Shown here piece after piece: positions 27,178 to 35,903 of a DNA stretch of 64,000 nucleotides (position 1 is its first letter; every line of letters begins with the position of its first letter). The position numbers and the translations under genes are program-made. Origin of the DNA: Planctomycetota bacterium. Lineage in GTDB: Bacteria > Planctomycetota > Planctomycetia > Pirellulales > Pirellulaceae. Below the pieces are notes generated by a model. That model did not search any database and had not been told where the DNA came from. It saw only the letters and a list, made by a program, of their open reading frames with translations. Location of the stretch: the NCBI GenBank assembly GCA_014381825.1, contig JACNKX010000106.1, positions 62,001 to 126,000 of the forward strand, read 5' to 3'.

Positions 27178-27208
27178 CGAAGTGTTTGTCATTAGTTGTT
27201 CGTCACTA

Positions 27209-27274
27209 GTCATTTGTCCCGCCGGAAGACTTTAATGACTTCTGGCGCTTAGCAATTGACCAGGGACAAATGAC
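27209..27274 (+). promoter_or_regulatory. Long inverted repeat covering the dnaX ribosome-binding region
   Basis: GTCATTTGTCCC (27209-27220) is an exact inverted repeat of 27263-27274, and inside it GCCGGAAG (27221-27228) pairs with CTTCTGGC (27239-27246) with one G-U pair. The 3' arm includes the only Shine-Dalgarno-like AGGG (27262-27265) and ends 2 bases before the dnaX ATG, so the folded form could mask translation initiation. It may also be a dispersed repeat. Confidence 0.55.
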
Positions 27275-27276
27275 CA

Positions 27277-28938
27277 ATGACCAAAGAGTACGTCGTCGTC
27301 GCCCGTCGCTACCGCCCGCAATCCTTTCAGGATCTTGTCGGGCAGGACCAAGTCTCCCAGGCTCTTGGGAATGCGATCAACACCAATCGCGTTGGACACG
27401 CCTATCTCTTCACAGGTGCGCGGGGTGTTGGAAAGACCTCCACAGCCAGGATTTTTGCCAAGGCGTTGAACTGCGCCAATGGCCCAACGCCGTCACCCTG
27501 TGGCGAGTGTGATATTTGCACAGGTATCACCAGCGGCGACGATGTTGACGTGCTTGAAATCGACGGTGCCAGCAATCGCGGCATCGACGAAATTCGCCAG
27601 TTGCGATCGAACGTTAATATTCGCCCTAGTCGCTCGCGATTTAAGATCTATATCATCGACGAAGTTCACATGCTCACAACGCCCGCGTTTAATGCACTCC
27701 TCAAAACACTTGAAGAACCGCCAGAGCACGTAAAGTTCTTCTTTTGCACGACGGATCCCGAGAAGATTCCGATCACCGTCCTGTCGCGGTGCCAACGCTT
27801 TGACTTCGCACCTGTCGAAACAAACTCGATCTTGGAGCGACTGCAGTTTATCGTTGACACCGAGGGGTTGGAGGCCGATCGGGAGGCGTTGCAGTTGCTC
27901 GCCCGTCGCGCGGCGGGATCCATGCGCGACAGCCAGTCGCTGCTCGAACAATTGCTATCGTTTTGCACCGATCGGATTTCGGTCGATGACGTACATGCGA
28001 TGCTCGGAACGGCCCAGGGCGGTCGTCTGTCCGAACTCGCATCGCAGTTGAGCAATCGAAATGCGTCGGGGGCACTTGCGGCGGTCGATTTGGCGGTTTC
28101 GGAAGGCGTTGATGTCGGACAGTTGACCGAGCAATTGCTGGGATACTTTCGTGACATGATGGCTGCGCTCGTAGGTTGCGAAGCGGATTTCATGCTGTGC
28201 ACAGCCACCAACGAATACACCTCGTTAACCGAAGCCGGCAAACAACTTGGCTTGGAAACCACGTTGGCGGTGATTCAAATCCTGGACCAAAGTATCACGC
28301 GAATGCGTCAGAGTACTCACACCCGCACGCTGCTGGAGGTCGCCCTGGTCCGCATATGCCAGCTCGATAGCCTCGACGATTTGGCGAGCATCGTTTCGCA
28401 ACTTAGATCGGGCGGAACGGCTGCCCCAGGCCGTCCGGCACCCGCTCGACCGGCGCCTTCTCCTGCTCGCACTCCAGAAAAAAAAACGGAAAAATTAGTT
28501 GACGCACCAGCCTCAGTAACTGTCCAGGACCTCCCGACCAGCCAAATCACAAATGATTCGGCGAGTTCGATTTGGAAGCAAGCTATTGCCCAAATTGAAG
28601 ATATGACTGCCGACTACGCCGCCTTCTGCGACCGCGTAGCAATTTCCGCGCCAAATCGCCTAGTCGCAAGCTTCAAGGCCAGTTATACTCTTCAAAAAGA
28701 GTCCTGTGAGAAGCCTGAACGTAAAGCTCGGATCGAGCAGGCCTTGCAGCGAGTCACTGGCCAGCGAATTCAAGTTGATTTTGAAATCCGAAGGGACGAG
28801 CCAAATGGCCCGCCTCGACAACAGCGTCCGTCCTTGAAACAGCGGATGCGGGATTTCGCGAAACATCCGCTTGTTAAGCAGGCCATAGACACGTTTGAGG
28901 CTGAGATTACGCGTCTCGAAGAGCCTCGATCCGAATAG
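27277..28938 (+). CDS. dnaX: DNA polymerase III subunit gamma/tau
   Basis: 553 residues. DnaX is the ATPase core of the clamp loader and, as tau, links it to the polymerase and helicase. Walker A GARGVGKT at 47-54, zinc module Cys66, Cys75, Cys78, Cys81, Walker B-like IIDEVHM near 127-132 and LLKTLEEPPEHVKF follow the family order; SRCQRF is the sensor/arginine-finger region. A Pro/Ala-rich linker (about 385-400) leads into the C-terminal tau part. At codons 401-404 nine A occur in a row (28478-28486), and both other frames stop within a few codons, so a shorter gamma form of about 406 residues could be made by slippage. A second ATG at 27270 is out of frame. Followed by ybaB after 42 bases. 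Confidence 0.96.
   Translation: MTKEYVVVARRYRPQSFQDLVGQDQVSQALGNAINTNRVGHAYLFTGARGVGKTSTARIFAKALNCANGPTPSPCGECDICTGITSGDDVDVLEIDGASNRGIDEIRQLRSNVNIRPSRSRFKIYIIDEVHMLTTPAFNALLKTLEEPPEHVKFFFCTTDPEKIPITVLSRCQRFDFAPVETNSILERLQFIVDTEGLEADREALQLLARRAAGSMRDSQSLLEQLLSFCTDRISVDDVHAMLGTAQGGRLSELASQLSNRNASGALAAVDLAVSEGVDVGQLTEQLLGYFRDMMAALVGCEADFMLCTATNEYTSLTEAGKQLGLETTLAVIQILDQSITRMRQSTHTRTLLEVALVRICQLDSLDDLASIVSQLRSGGTAAPGRPAPARPAPSPARTPEKKTEKLVDAPASVTVQDLPTSQITNDSASSIWKQAIAQIEDMTADYAAFCDRVAISAPNRLVASFKASYTLQKESCEKPERKARIEQALQRVTGQRIQVDFEIRRDEPNGPPRQQRPSLKQRMRDFAKHPLVKQAIDTFEAEITRLEEPRSE
28478..28502 (+). promoter_or_regulatory. Probable slippage/frameshift site (A9) in dnaX
   Basis: GAAAAAAAAACGG contains nine consecutive A at 28478-28486, read in frame as E-K-K-T. 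Shift by -1 (or one extra A in the mRNA) meets TGA at 28500-28502; shift by +1 (or one A lost) meets TAG at 28496-28498. No Shine-Dalgarno-like stimulator is seen just upstream, so transcriptional slippage as in Thermus dnaX is more likely than an E. coli-style ribosomal frameshift. Confidence 0.65.
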
Positions 28939-28980
28939 TTGAACTGACACCGCGATGTAGGCGACCAGGGGAGAAAACCG

Positions 28981-29328
28981 ATGTTCAAAGAACTAGGCAA
29001 TATGGCTTCAATGCTTCGCCAAGCTCAAGAGATGGGCGGGAAGATGCAGGAGGTTGCGGCTCAACTCAAATCGAAACGCGTCAGCGGCAGCGCGGGCGGC
29101 GGAATGATTGAAGTTGAAGCGAACGGCCAAGGCGACATACTCAAAGTCAAAATTGACTCAAGCCTCTCTGGTGATTTGGAGATGATCGAGGATTTACTAC
29201 CGGCGGCAATGAACCAAGTTTCGGCGAAAGCAAAAGAATTGCACGTCGAGATGATGCAGTCCGTGACGGGTGACATGAACCTTCCCGGATTGGACGAAGC
29301 GATTTCCAAGTTCACGGGCGGTGCATAA
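28981..29328 (+). CDS. ybaB: YbaB/EbfC family nucleoid-associated protein
   Basis: 115 residues, usual length. MFKELGNMASMLRQAQEMGGKMQEV-AQLKSKRV-G-AGGGMI-VEANGQGDILKVKID followed by DLEMIEDLLPAAMNQVSAKAKELH matches YbaB/EbfC, a dimeric tweezer-like DNA-binding protein. It sits between dnaX and recR, the conserved bacterial arrangement, with 42 and 43 base gaps, so it is probably co-transcribed with them. Confidence 0.96.
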   Translation: MFKELGNMASMLRQAQEMGGKMQEVAAQLKSKRVSGSAGGGMIEVEANGQGDILKVKIDSSLSGDLEMIEDLLPAAMNQVSAKAKELHVEMMQSVTGDMNLPGLDEAISKFTGGA

Positions 29329-29371
29329 ACCGTCTAATTCAGCCTGACAGAATAGGTGGTAACGGCTCAAG

Positions 29372-29971
29372 ATGGCGCAGCTAGCGGAATCCGTTGCACG
29401 GGTCATCGATGAATTGGCCAAGTTGCCCGGCATTGGGCGCAAATCGGCGGAACGGCTCGCTTATCATCTGCTACGTGTTCACAAGAGCGAAGCCCTGGGG
29501 CTCGCCGACGCGATTCGCGACGTTCGTGAAAACGTTCGCTACTGCAAGACTTGTTTTAACCTGTCCGAAGGCGAATTGTGTACGGTCTGTCGCGATCCGA
29601 AACGGGATCAATCTCAGCTCTGTATCGTCGAGCAACCTCGCGATGTCATGGCGTTAGAGCAAGCTGCCGTTTTTCGCGGTAAGTACCACGTGCTGCTTGG
29701 TCGGATTGCGCCGCTTGAAGGGATTGGTCCGGATCAGCTGACGATCGAGCAATTGGTCGAGCGAGTGCGGACCGGCGAGTTTCGCGAAGTGATCATGGCT
29801 ACCAATCCAACGGTGGAGGGCGACGGAACGGCTCTTCACATCTCCAACTTGTTGGCCGAATACGCAGTAAACGTAACGCGACTCGCTCGCGGCATTACAA
29901 CCGGCAGTATTCTTGAATACACGAATAAAGAGATCTTGGCTGATGCACTATCAGGTCGCCAGAACTTCTGA
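29372..29971 (+). CDS. recR: Recombination protein RecR
   Basis: 199 residues. RecR works with RecO/RecF to load RecA in gap repair. Helix-hairpin-helix near the N-terminus (LAKLPGIGRKSAERLAYHLL), C4 zinc finger at Cys58, Cys61, Cys70 and Cys73, Toprim domain from LCIVEQPRDVMALE through REVIMATNPTVEGDGTA, and the Walker-like LARGITTGSILEYTNKEILADALSGR at the end. The usual GLPVGG-type motif reads GITTGS. Third gene of the dnaX-ybaB-recR set. Confidence 0.97.
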   Translation: MAQLAESVARVIDELAKLPGIGRKSAERLAYHLLRVHKSEALGLADAIRDVRENVRYCKTCFNLSEGELCTVCRDPKRDQSQLCIVEQPRDVMALEQAAVFRGKYHVLLGRIAPLEGIGPDQLTIEQLVERVRTGEFREVIMATNPTVEGDGTALHISNLLAEYAVNVTRLARGITTGSILEYTNKEILADALSGRQNF

Positions 29972-30111
29972 ATAAACTCATCTCACAAAACACAAAAAAC
30001 CAACGTGCAAGCGGCCAATAGAACAGCTTTCATCGATAAACAGACGTACGATTGAAGTAGTCGTGTCTTCGTGAAGACGGCACTCCCGTTTCGACAACAT
30101 CAGGTATCCCA

Positions 30112-31599
30112 ATGCGGCTATCATTCGGCTTAGAGCAGCGGCAAGTCCAAAAGCAGATCATGGCGCCGCGGATGATCCAGTCCATGGAAATCCTGCAATT
30201 GCCCATGCTGGCATTGCAGGAACGGATCGAACAAGAGCTTAGTGAAAACCCAGTTCTTGAACTGGCGGAGGCGGACGAAACCTCGACCGAGGACGAACCA
30301 GAACTTGAGAACCCCGATGCGCCAGAGGAATCAGAGAAAGAACTAGTCGTCGATGAAAAGGGTGATAACGCAGACGACTTCGAGCGGCTGCTCGACCTCG
30401 ACCGGGAAGTTCCCGAGTATTTCGACGAGCGGACAAGGTCTTCGGCAAACCGGATCTCCGAGGAGTCCGATCGCAAACACGACGCCATCGCGAATCTGGC
30501 TGAACGTCCCGAGTCGCTACACGACTATCTCAATCATCAGCTCGGCGAATTAGAATTGGATCAGGACATCCAACGATTGGCCGAGCGAATCGTTTCGACG
30601 CTGGATCCGCGAGACGGAGGTTACTTCCGATCGTCGCTCCAAGACCTACTGCCGCCATCCGCTGGACCTGAGCAAATCGAGCTGGCTGGATTGGCGTTAA
30701 AAATCGTTCAACAGCTCGATCCGGCAGGCATCGCCGCCAGTGATCTAAAAGAGTGCTTGTTGGCACAATTGCGTCCTGACATGCCTTACCATGAAGAGTT
30801 GCGGACGCTCATCGCATCGCACTTGGAAGACTTGCGAGATAACCGGCTGCCGGCGGTACAAAAGGCAACTGGTTATTCGATTGATCGAATTCAGGAAGCA
30901 TGGGAGCAACTCCGCAAACTAAATCCCAAGCCGGGCGCTGTGTTTGCCGAAGCGTTCGTACCCACGGTCACTGCGGACGTGCGTCTGGATAGGGAGGAAG
31001 ACGGCTCGTATAAGGTGGTCATGGACGACGACCGAACGCCACAATTGCACATCAGCGCATACTATCGCCAGCGGCTAAGTTCCGGAACGGCGACTGTAGA
31101 GGAAAAAGAGTTCATAAAGCGGAAGATTAACGCCGCTCAGTGGCTGATCGAATCCATCAATCAGCGGCGTTCGACGCTGACAAAAGTTGCTCAAGCAATC
31201 GTCGACTACCAAAAGCGATTCCTTGACGAAGGGCCCGAAGCGATCGAGCCTTTGAAAATGCAACAGATCGCGGATCAAGTCGGCGTGCATGTAACCACAG
31301 TCAGCCGCGCCGTTGACGACAAGTGGATTCAAACAGCGCGAGGCATTCTCCCGCTACGAAAATTTTTCGTCGGTGGCACACAAAGTGACGATGGCGAGGA
31401 AGTGGCATGGGACGCGATCCGAATCAAGCTTCAGGAAGTCGTTGACAACGAAGACAAAAGCGCACCGTTCAGTGACGACCACCTCGTCGAGGAACTGCGC
31501 AAACATGGCTTGAAAGTAGCGCGGCGGACAATCACAAAGTACCGCCAAAAAATGGGCATTCCTAGCTCGCGTCAACGTCGCGACTGGACAAAGACATAG
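30112..31599 (+). CDS. rpoN: RNA polymerase sigma-54 factor
   Basis: 495 residues. Region I (MRLSFGLEQRQVQKQIMAPRMIQSMEILQLP...ELSENPVLEL) contacts activators; an acidic region II follows at about 52-107; then the core-binding and HTH parts, and the RpoN box ARRTITKYRQ at 470-479, which reads the -24 promoter element. It directs transcription of activator-dependent promoters. It follows recR after 140 bases that contain a short GTCTTC-GT-GAAGAC hairpin (30065-30078). Whether it shares the recR transcript is unclear. Confidence 0.96.
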   Translation: MRLSFGLEQRQVQKQIMAPRMIQSMEILQLPMLALQERIEQELSENPVLELAEADETSTEDEPELENPDAPEESEKELVVDEKGDNADDFERLLDLDREVPEYFDERTRSSANRISEESDRKHDAIANLAERPESLHDYLNHQLGELELDQDIQRLAERIVSTLDPRDGGYFRSSLQDLLPPSAGPEQIELAGLALKIVQQLDPAGIAASDLKECLLAQLRPDMPYHEELRTLIASHLEDLRDNRLPAVQKATGYSIDRIQEAWEQLRKLNPKPGAVFAEAFVPTVTADVRLDREEDGSYKVVMDDDRTPQLHISAYYRQRLSSGTATVEEKEFIKRKINAAQWLIESINQRRSTLTKVAQAIVDYQKRFLDEGPEAIEPLKMQQIADQVGVHVTTVSRAVDDKWIQTARGILPLRKFFVGGTQSDDGEEVAWDAIRIKLQEVVDNEDKSAPFSDDHLVEELRKHGLKVARRTITKYRQKMGIPSSRQRRDWTKT

Positions 31600-31624
31600 T
31601 CGACGCTGCGGCTATAATTAAATC

Positions 31625-32722
31625 ATGGCCGCCACCCCACAATCTAATCGCCGACAGTTTCTCACCGGACAAGCCGCGCTCAACGCGGTTTCGAATCTCG
31701 AGTTAGCTTCACCAGCACTGGGAAATCAGCGCGGAACAAGCGGCGGCGCTGCCGAGGCGTACCTGCTTCAGATCGACCGCACGGCAATGGCCTGTGATTT
31801 TCAAGTGTTGCTGAACGCTGGCCAGCACGCCGGCGCTGCCGAATCATCGATTCATGCCTTGGATATTGTTGAGCAATTGGAAGAGCAGCTGTCCTGGTTT
31901 CGTGACACAAGCGAATTGTCTCGCATCAATCAATCAGCGGCCACGTCGCCGGTTGTTGTCGAACGCCGGTTGTTCAATTTGTTGGCGGAAGCACTTTCGA
32001 TCTCAGAACAGACGGGCGGAGCGTTCGATATCACCGCAGCACCGCTTTGGAAGCTGTGGGGATTCCATCGTCGCGAGGGGAGCATTCCGCCTGAGTCTGA
32101 CGTCCAACAAGTGCTGGCACAAACGGGCTCTTCGCAGGTGGAACTTGATATCGAAGCCATGACGATTCAATTCGCGAGCGATGGTGTCGAAATCAATTTG
32201 GGTGCGATCGGCAAGGGCTACGCTCTGGATCGCTGCGCCGAGCACTTGATGGCAACCGGAGTTCGCGACTTTCTGATCCATGGCGGTCAAAGCAGTATGC
32301 TGGCAAGCGGCAGCCGGTCGGGTACTTCGAATGTGGAACCAAGTTGGAGCATCGCGCTTCGACATCCCCTGAAACCAGATCAGCGACTAGTTGAAATTCA
32401 CCTTCGTGATCGGGCGCTAGGCACATCGGGCTCGGGCAACCAATACTTTCACTTTGGTGGCAAGCGATACGGGCACGTGCTTGATCCCCGCACGGGCCAT
32501 CCCGCCGACACGCTGCTTTCTGCCACCGTACTCGCTCCAGGCGCGGCTCAAGCCGACGCGTTGGCGACAGCTTTCTTCGTCATGGGCGTGGACGCGAGCC
32601 TTGAATTCTGTGAGTCGAGACCGGAGATTGGAGCGCTGTTTGTCGCCGCTGGTGGACAAGCAGGATCGATGGAATTCGTAACCACGGGAATCGAAGAGCA
32701 CGAGTGGCGAAGAATCGCGTAG
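31625..32722 (+). CDS. apbE: FAD:protein FMN transferase (ApbE family)
   Basis: 365 residues. ApbE attaches FMN from FAD to Ser/Thr of flavoprotein targets outside the cytoplasmic membrane. The N-terminus has NRRQFLTGQAAL, a Tat-like leader. TAMACDFQVLLN, VEQLEEQLSWFRDTSELSRIN, GGAFDITAAPLWKLWGF, NLGAIGKGYALDRCAEHL and RYGHVLDPRTGHPAD follow the ApbE order with the Mg/FAD-binding Asp and Lys. No Rnf/Nqr or other known flavinylated partner gene is in the window. It begins 25 bases after rpoN. Confidence 0.93.
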   Translation: MAATPQSNRRQFLTGQAALNAVSNLELASPALGNQRGTSGGAAEAYLLQIDRTAMACDFQVLLNAGQHAGAAESSIHALDIVEQLEEQLSWFRDTSELSRINQSAATSPVVVERRLFNLLAEALSISEQTGGAFDITAAPLWKLWGFHRREGSIPPESDVQQVLAQTGSSQVELDIEAMTIQFASDGVEINLGAIGKGYALDRCAEHLMATGVRDFLIHGGQSSMLASGSRSGTSNVEPSWSIALRHPLKPDQRLVEIHLRDRALGTSGSGNQYFHFGGKRYGHVLDPRTGHPADTLLSATVLAPGAAQADALATAFFVMGVDASLEFCESRPEIGALFVAAGGQAGSMEFVTTGIEEHEWRRIA

Positions 32723-32901
32723 ACTCGCAATCGCTCGGCTCGTCGCAGGCAACGCTAGCTGTCTAGCGGAAAATGAACAGAATTCGCACTCTCGCGATTC
32801 CTGCGAATCCGATACTATTAAAACGCTACGCCAGCTCGTTTATGGGGCAGAAAGGAATCCTGCCCGCGAGCCACTCCCTAGATTCGCAAAGGAGTGACGA
32901 T

Positions 32902-33897
32902 ATGCGGCGAAGGATCGCCTGCCTCCTGTTGTGCTTGCTTCTTCAGCATGCCATACCTGCCCAGGCTGAAGTTCCAAAGACTGCGAGCCTGCTCGCGAGA
33001 TCGGGCTGGGCGAGATTTCAGCTTGTGCTTGGCCGAATCGAAGTCGCGAACATTCACTCCAGCCAGACTCGAACTGCCACGAGTGGTGGCGAAGGAGCGA
33101 ATCTATTCGAGAAGCTGTCGATCAGCGGCGACACCGATGTTCCCAGCGTCCGCTACGAGCGTTTAACGCCAAGCGACATCATTACGATCACAGTGATCAA
33201 CGGCACGCGAGTCGAGATTAGTCGGGCGGCAACGAGCTTGGGGCAGGTTGTTCCGGTTATCTTTCGACAACAGCCTGGGGCCGACATCATTCTGCGCGTC
33301 GGCGCTGCTCCTAACATTCACACCTATCGCGCCTCCACAGTTTGGCATTTACTGCTCCGCTCGCCAGAGGCGTGCGCGGTGCATCTACTGCCGCTCCTGA
33401 AAGTAATGCAGCCCAGTTGGCACTTTGACGAAATGTTGGCGCGCGGCACGGACGAGTTGATTCGCGGAGCGATGTCCAGCAATTTTGATTCGCGGCACAC
33501 TGCTCGCAGATTAATCGCAAAACTGGACAGTCCAGCGTTTACGACTCGCCAATTGGCTCAACAACAACTCAGCCGACTTGGTGTCGGAATCCTTCCGTAC
33601 TTGAACCAGCTCTCAGATTCTGAGCTGACCCGCGAGCAACAGCGACGACTGGAACAGGTGCGGGCCGATCTACGAGGTGGAGCCGCCGATTCACCAGAGC
33701 GAATCGCGTTGTGGCTTGCCGAAGACGAGCAGATCTGGGTCGCAATGCTCGCGCACGACGAGTTGCCGATCAGAGAATTTGCTGCGAGTCATTTGACCAA
33801 ACGACTTGCGAAACCGATTGATTTCGACCCGGAAGGCATGCCGCTGGAGCGAACGCAGCAGGTCGCGAGAATCAGAAGTCGCTTCCAACGCCGTTAG
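32902..33897 (+). CDS. Secreted hypothetical protein
   Basis: 331 residues from ATG 32902, with AAAGGAG 8 bases upstream; an open frame from 32773 lacks both signal and RBS. Signal peptide RRRIACLLLCLLLQHAIPAQA. The first half is beta-rich (DVPSVRYERLTPSDIITITVINGTRVEI), the second helical with LDSPAFTTRQLAQQQLSRLG-GILPYLNQL, a HEAT-like element found in several planctomycete secreted proteins. Function unknown. Its last codon overlaps the stop of the convergent pseudopilin gene by 4 bases. Confidence 0.82.
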   Translation: MRRRIACLLLCLLLQHAIPAQAEVPKTASLLARSGWARFQLVLGRIEVANIHSSQTRTATSGGEGANLFEKLSISGDTDVPSVRYERLTPSDIITITVINGTRVEISRAATSLGQVVPVIFRQQPGADIILRVGAAPNIHTYRASTVWHLLLRSPEACAVHLLPLLKVMQPSWHFDEMLARGTDELIRGAMSSNFDSRHTARRLIAKLDSPAFTTRQLAQQQLSRLGVGILPYLNQLSDSELTREQQRRLEQVRADLRGGAADSPERIALWLAEDEQIWVAMLAHDELPIREFAASHLTKRLAKPIDFDPEGMPLERTQQVARIRSRFQRR

Positions 33898-34232
33898 TGA
33901 TTGTGCCCCGAGATCCGCTGCGACGCTGGGTCCATCGTGTAAACAGTGTTGTCCGCGGGACACTTCGGAATGTCGGCCGGATAATAATTGCTGTTGGCGA
34001 GATCGGACAGCTGGGCAGGTGCGGCACCATGGTCAAACATATACCTTTCGATCGCCGCGTTTAGATCTCCCCGATACTGCGAGCATGCCTCTTCCTTCGC
34101 CGAGAACGCGTGAAAGGCCACGCGCGGCACTACAATGCTCGCGATGATTGCTATGATCGTAACACCCGCGAGCATTTCCAGAAGTGTAAATGCTCGACAT
34201 GCGGATCGATCGCCATTCTTCAGCAACGTCAT
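33894..34232 (-). CDS. Type II secretion/type IV pilin-like pseudopilin
   Basis: 112 residues. Short leader ending in RA before FTLLEML (F15, E19), then a hydrophobic helix AGVTIIAIIASIVVPRV: a prepilin N-terminal methylation/cleavage site, with Ala rather than Gly at position -1. The globular part has CSQYRGDLNAAIERYMFDHG and a C-terminal ISGHNH. Prepilin peptidase would process it, giving a minor pseudopilin of a type II secretion or pilus system; no other such gene is in the window, so it is an orphan. Overlaps the end of the upstream plus-strand gene by 4 bases. Confidence 0.85.
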   Translation of the reverse strand: MTLLKNGDRSACRAFTLLEMLAGVTIIAIIASIVVPRVAFHAFSAKEEACSQYRGDLNAAIERYMFDHGAAPAQLSDLANSNYYPADIPKCPADNTVYTMDPASQRISGHNH

Positions 34233-34431
34233 TCGATACTCCTGTCCCGGTCTCTTAAAACAACTATAGGTTACGCTTTGGAGGGACTAAGATCATCGAA
34301 ATCGAGTTCCCCCCAGTTGTATGGGGCGGATGTAGCAACAGGTCAGCCGTCGCTTGAGTTTCTCGATCTGGTCGGCAAGAATGCCCCTGACGAGTTGTCC
34401 CAATGATTCCTTAATACCCCGGCTAATTCGA

Positions 34432-35871
34432 ATGACCATCGAGCACGAGTGGCATTATGTCCGGGACGGGAATAGCGTCGGGCCTACTTCGAAGTCTGAG
34501 TTGATGCAATTGGTCGCTACTGGTGAGCTTCGATCGCACGACTTAGTTTGGCGAGACGGTATGCCGGAATGGGCGCCGGTCTCATCGCTTAATCTGACAC
34601 CTGCTGTCCCAGTGCAGCCGCCGTTGCCGCCTCCGCCACCAGGACCGCATCGGCGCGAGGTTCGCACGAGGCGAAGCCGACCGCCAACGAACCCCCACCT
34701 GATTGTATGGCCGTCGGTTGGCGTGGCAGCGCTCCTACTGTGTATCGGTTGGACACTCATCTCACAGCGTCCTTCAACGCGAACAGCAGAGCATACACCC
34801 GCTTCCACGGCGCATCCGGCAAAACGAACCGTGGTCAATCAGGGCGATGAGGCCAGCGAACTGGATACTCCAACCCCACGCCCGCTCGAAAAAGCAGTTG
34901 GCCCAACCTTGACCGTGCCTTCTGAAAAGCCACCAGCCGATTTAGTTCCTGCCGTACCGGCGGAAACGCAGACGCCAAAGCCAGAAATCGTTACCAACAG
35001 TCCAGAAGTACCGATCAGCCAACCGCCTCAGCCAACCATCGAACAATCGCCTGTCAGCATTCCGACAGAGCAAACGCTTTATCAAGGCGTCGAGATTCGC
35101 CGCAATCCAACGTTTTCGATCCAAGGGCTCGAAACCAAACAATCACTACATTATCGTGTCCTCTCCAACCTGAAACTCGAGCATGACGCCGAATCTCGAA
35201 CGACAAAGGTCATACAGTTCGTTGATAACACTCAGCTCGTATCAGCCGATGACGCATCTCGTAAAAGCTTTGCGAAGGCACTTGAGAACCTGAAGCGACA
35301 GCAGTACACCTATCGATTGAATCATCGAGGCGAAGTCATCGAATTCACTGGGCACAAGAAGAATCTCGCGACGGTTTCCCGCGATCTTCTATCGAGTTCC
35401 GGATTCCAACTCACCTCCGTCATCGACGAGGATGGTTGGAAAGAACTTGCAGAACTAACCTTCGTCACGCCGCCTGACGGACAAGAGGCCACCGCAAGTT
35501 GGAACCGACAGATGACGCATGATTGGGGGGCTCTCGGTCGATGGTCGGGCATCACAACGTTTCGCCCACAATTACCAACCGATCAGCTAATGCAAGTCAC
35601 TTTTACACGATCCATGAAATACACTGGCCCCGACGCTGGCACGGGCGGTACGTTGCCTTTCAAGATCAGTCGCGCGTCATTCGAGGTTCAAGACGCGTCG
35701 GGATCGATCATTTTCGACGTCGATCAACGTCGCGTTCAAAGGGCCACCGAACATTTCGATGTGCGCGGAACGGTAACGGCGGAGTTGGCAGGCGCCGGAG
35801 TGCAGATCGACCTCACTGAGCAACAACGAATCGAGATCACACTTTCCAATCAGCGGCTTACGCTCCAGTAG
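34432..35871 (+). CDS. GYF_2-domain membrane protein with periplasmic beta-rich domain
   Basis: 479 residues from ATG 34432 (open frame upstream from 34354, but the domain begins at MTIEHEWHYVRDGN). GYF_2 domain at about 1-50 (WHYVRDGNSVGP...LVWRDGMPEWAPV), then a Pro-rich stretch (PPLPPPPPGP), a basic segment, one transmembrane helix (LIVWPSVGVAALLLCIGWTLI), a second Pro/Thr-rich linker to about 225, and a C-terminal domain of about 250 residues resembling DUF6263-type domains. The topology suggests a cytoplasmic GYF domain and an extracytoplasmic C-terminal domain. Function unknown; the assignment of the C-terminal domain is tentative. Confidence 0.83.
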   Translation: MTIEHEWHYVRDGNSVGPTSKSELMQLVATGELRSHDLVWRDGMPEWAPVSSLNLTPAVPVQPPLPPPPPGPHRREVRTRRSRPPTNPHLIVWPSVGVAALLLCIGWTLISQRPSTRTAEHTPASTAHPAKRTVVNQGDEASELDTPTPRPLEKAVGPTLTVPSEKPPADLVPAVPAETQTPKPEIVTNSPEVPISQPPQPTIEQSPVSIPTEQTLYQGVEIRRNPTFSIQGLETKQSLHYRVLSNLKLEHDAESRTTKVIQFVDNTQLVSADDASRKSFAKALENLKRQQYTYRLNHRGEVIEFTGHKKNLATVSRDLLSSSGFQLTSVIDEDGWKELAELTFVTPPDGQEATASWNRQMTHDWGALGRWSGITTFRPQLPTDQLMQVTFTRSMKYTGPDAGTGGTLPFKISRASFEVQDASGSIIFDVDQRRVQRATEHFDVRGTVTAELAGAGVQIDLTEQQRIEITLSNQRLTLQ

Positions 35872-35903
35872 TTGCCGGATTACTAGAGGCTGTGTCCGCG
35901 GTA

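Noticed and set aside
27000-27200. tRNA or tmRNA in the gap before dnaX
   Set aside because: The structure is one long hairpin with the SRP domain IV motif, and no T-loop GTTCGAA motif with acceptor stem is seen.
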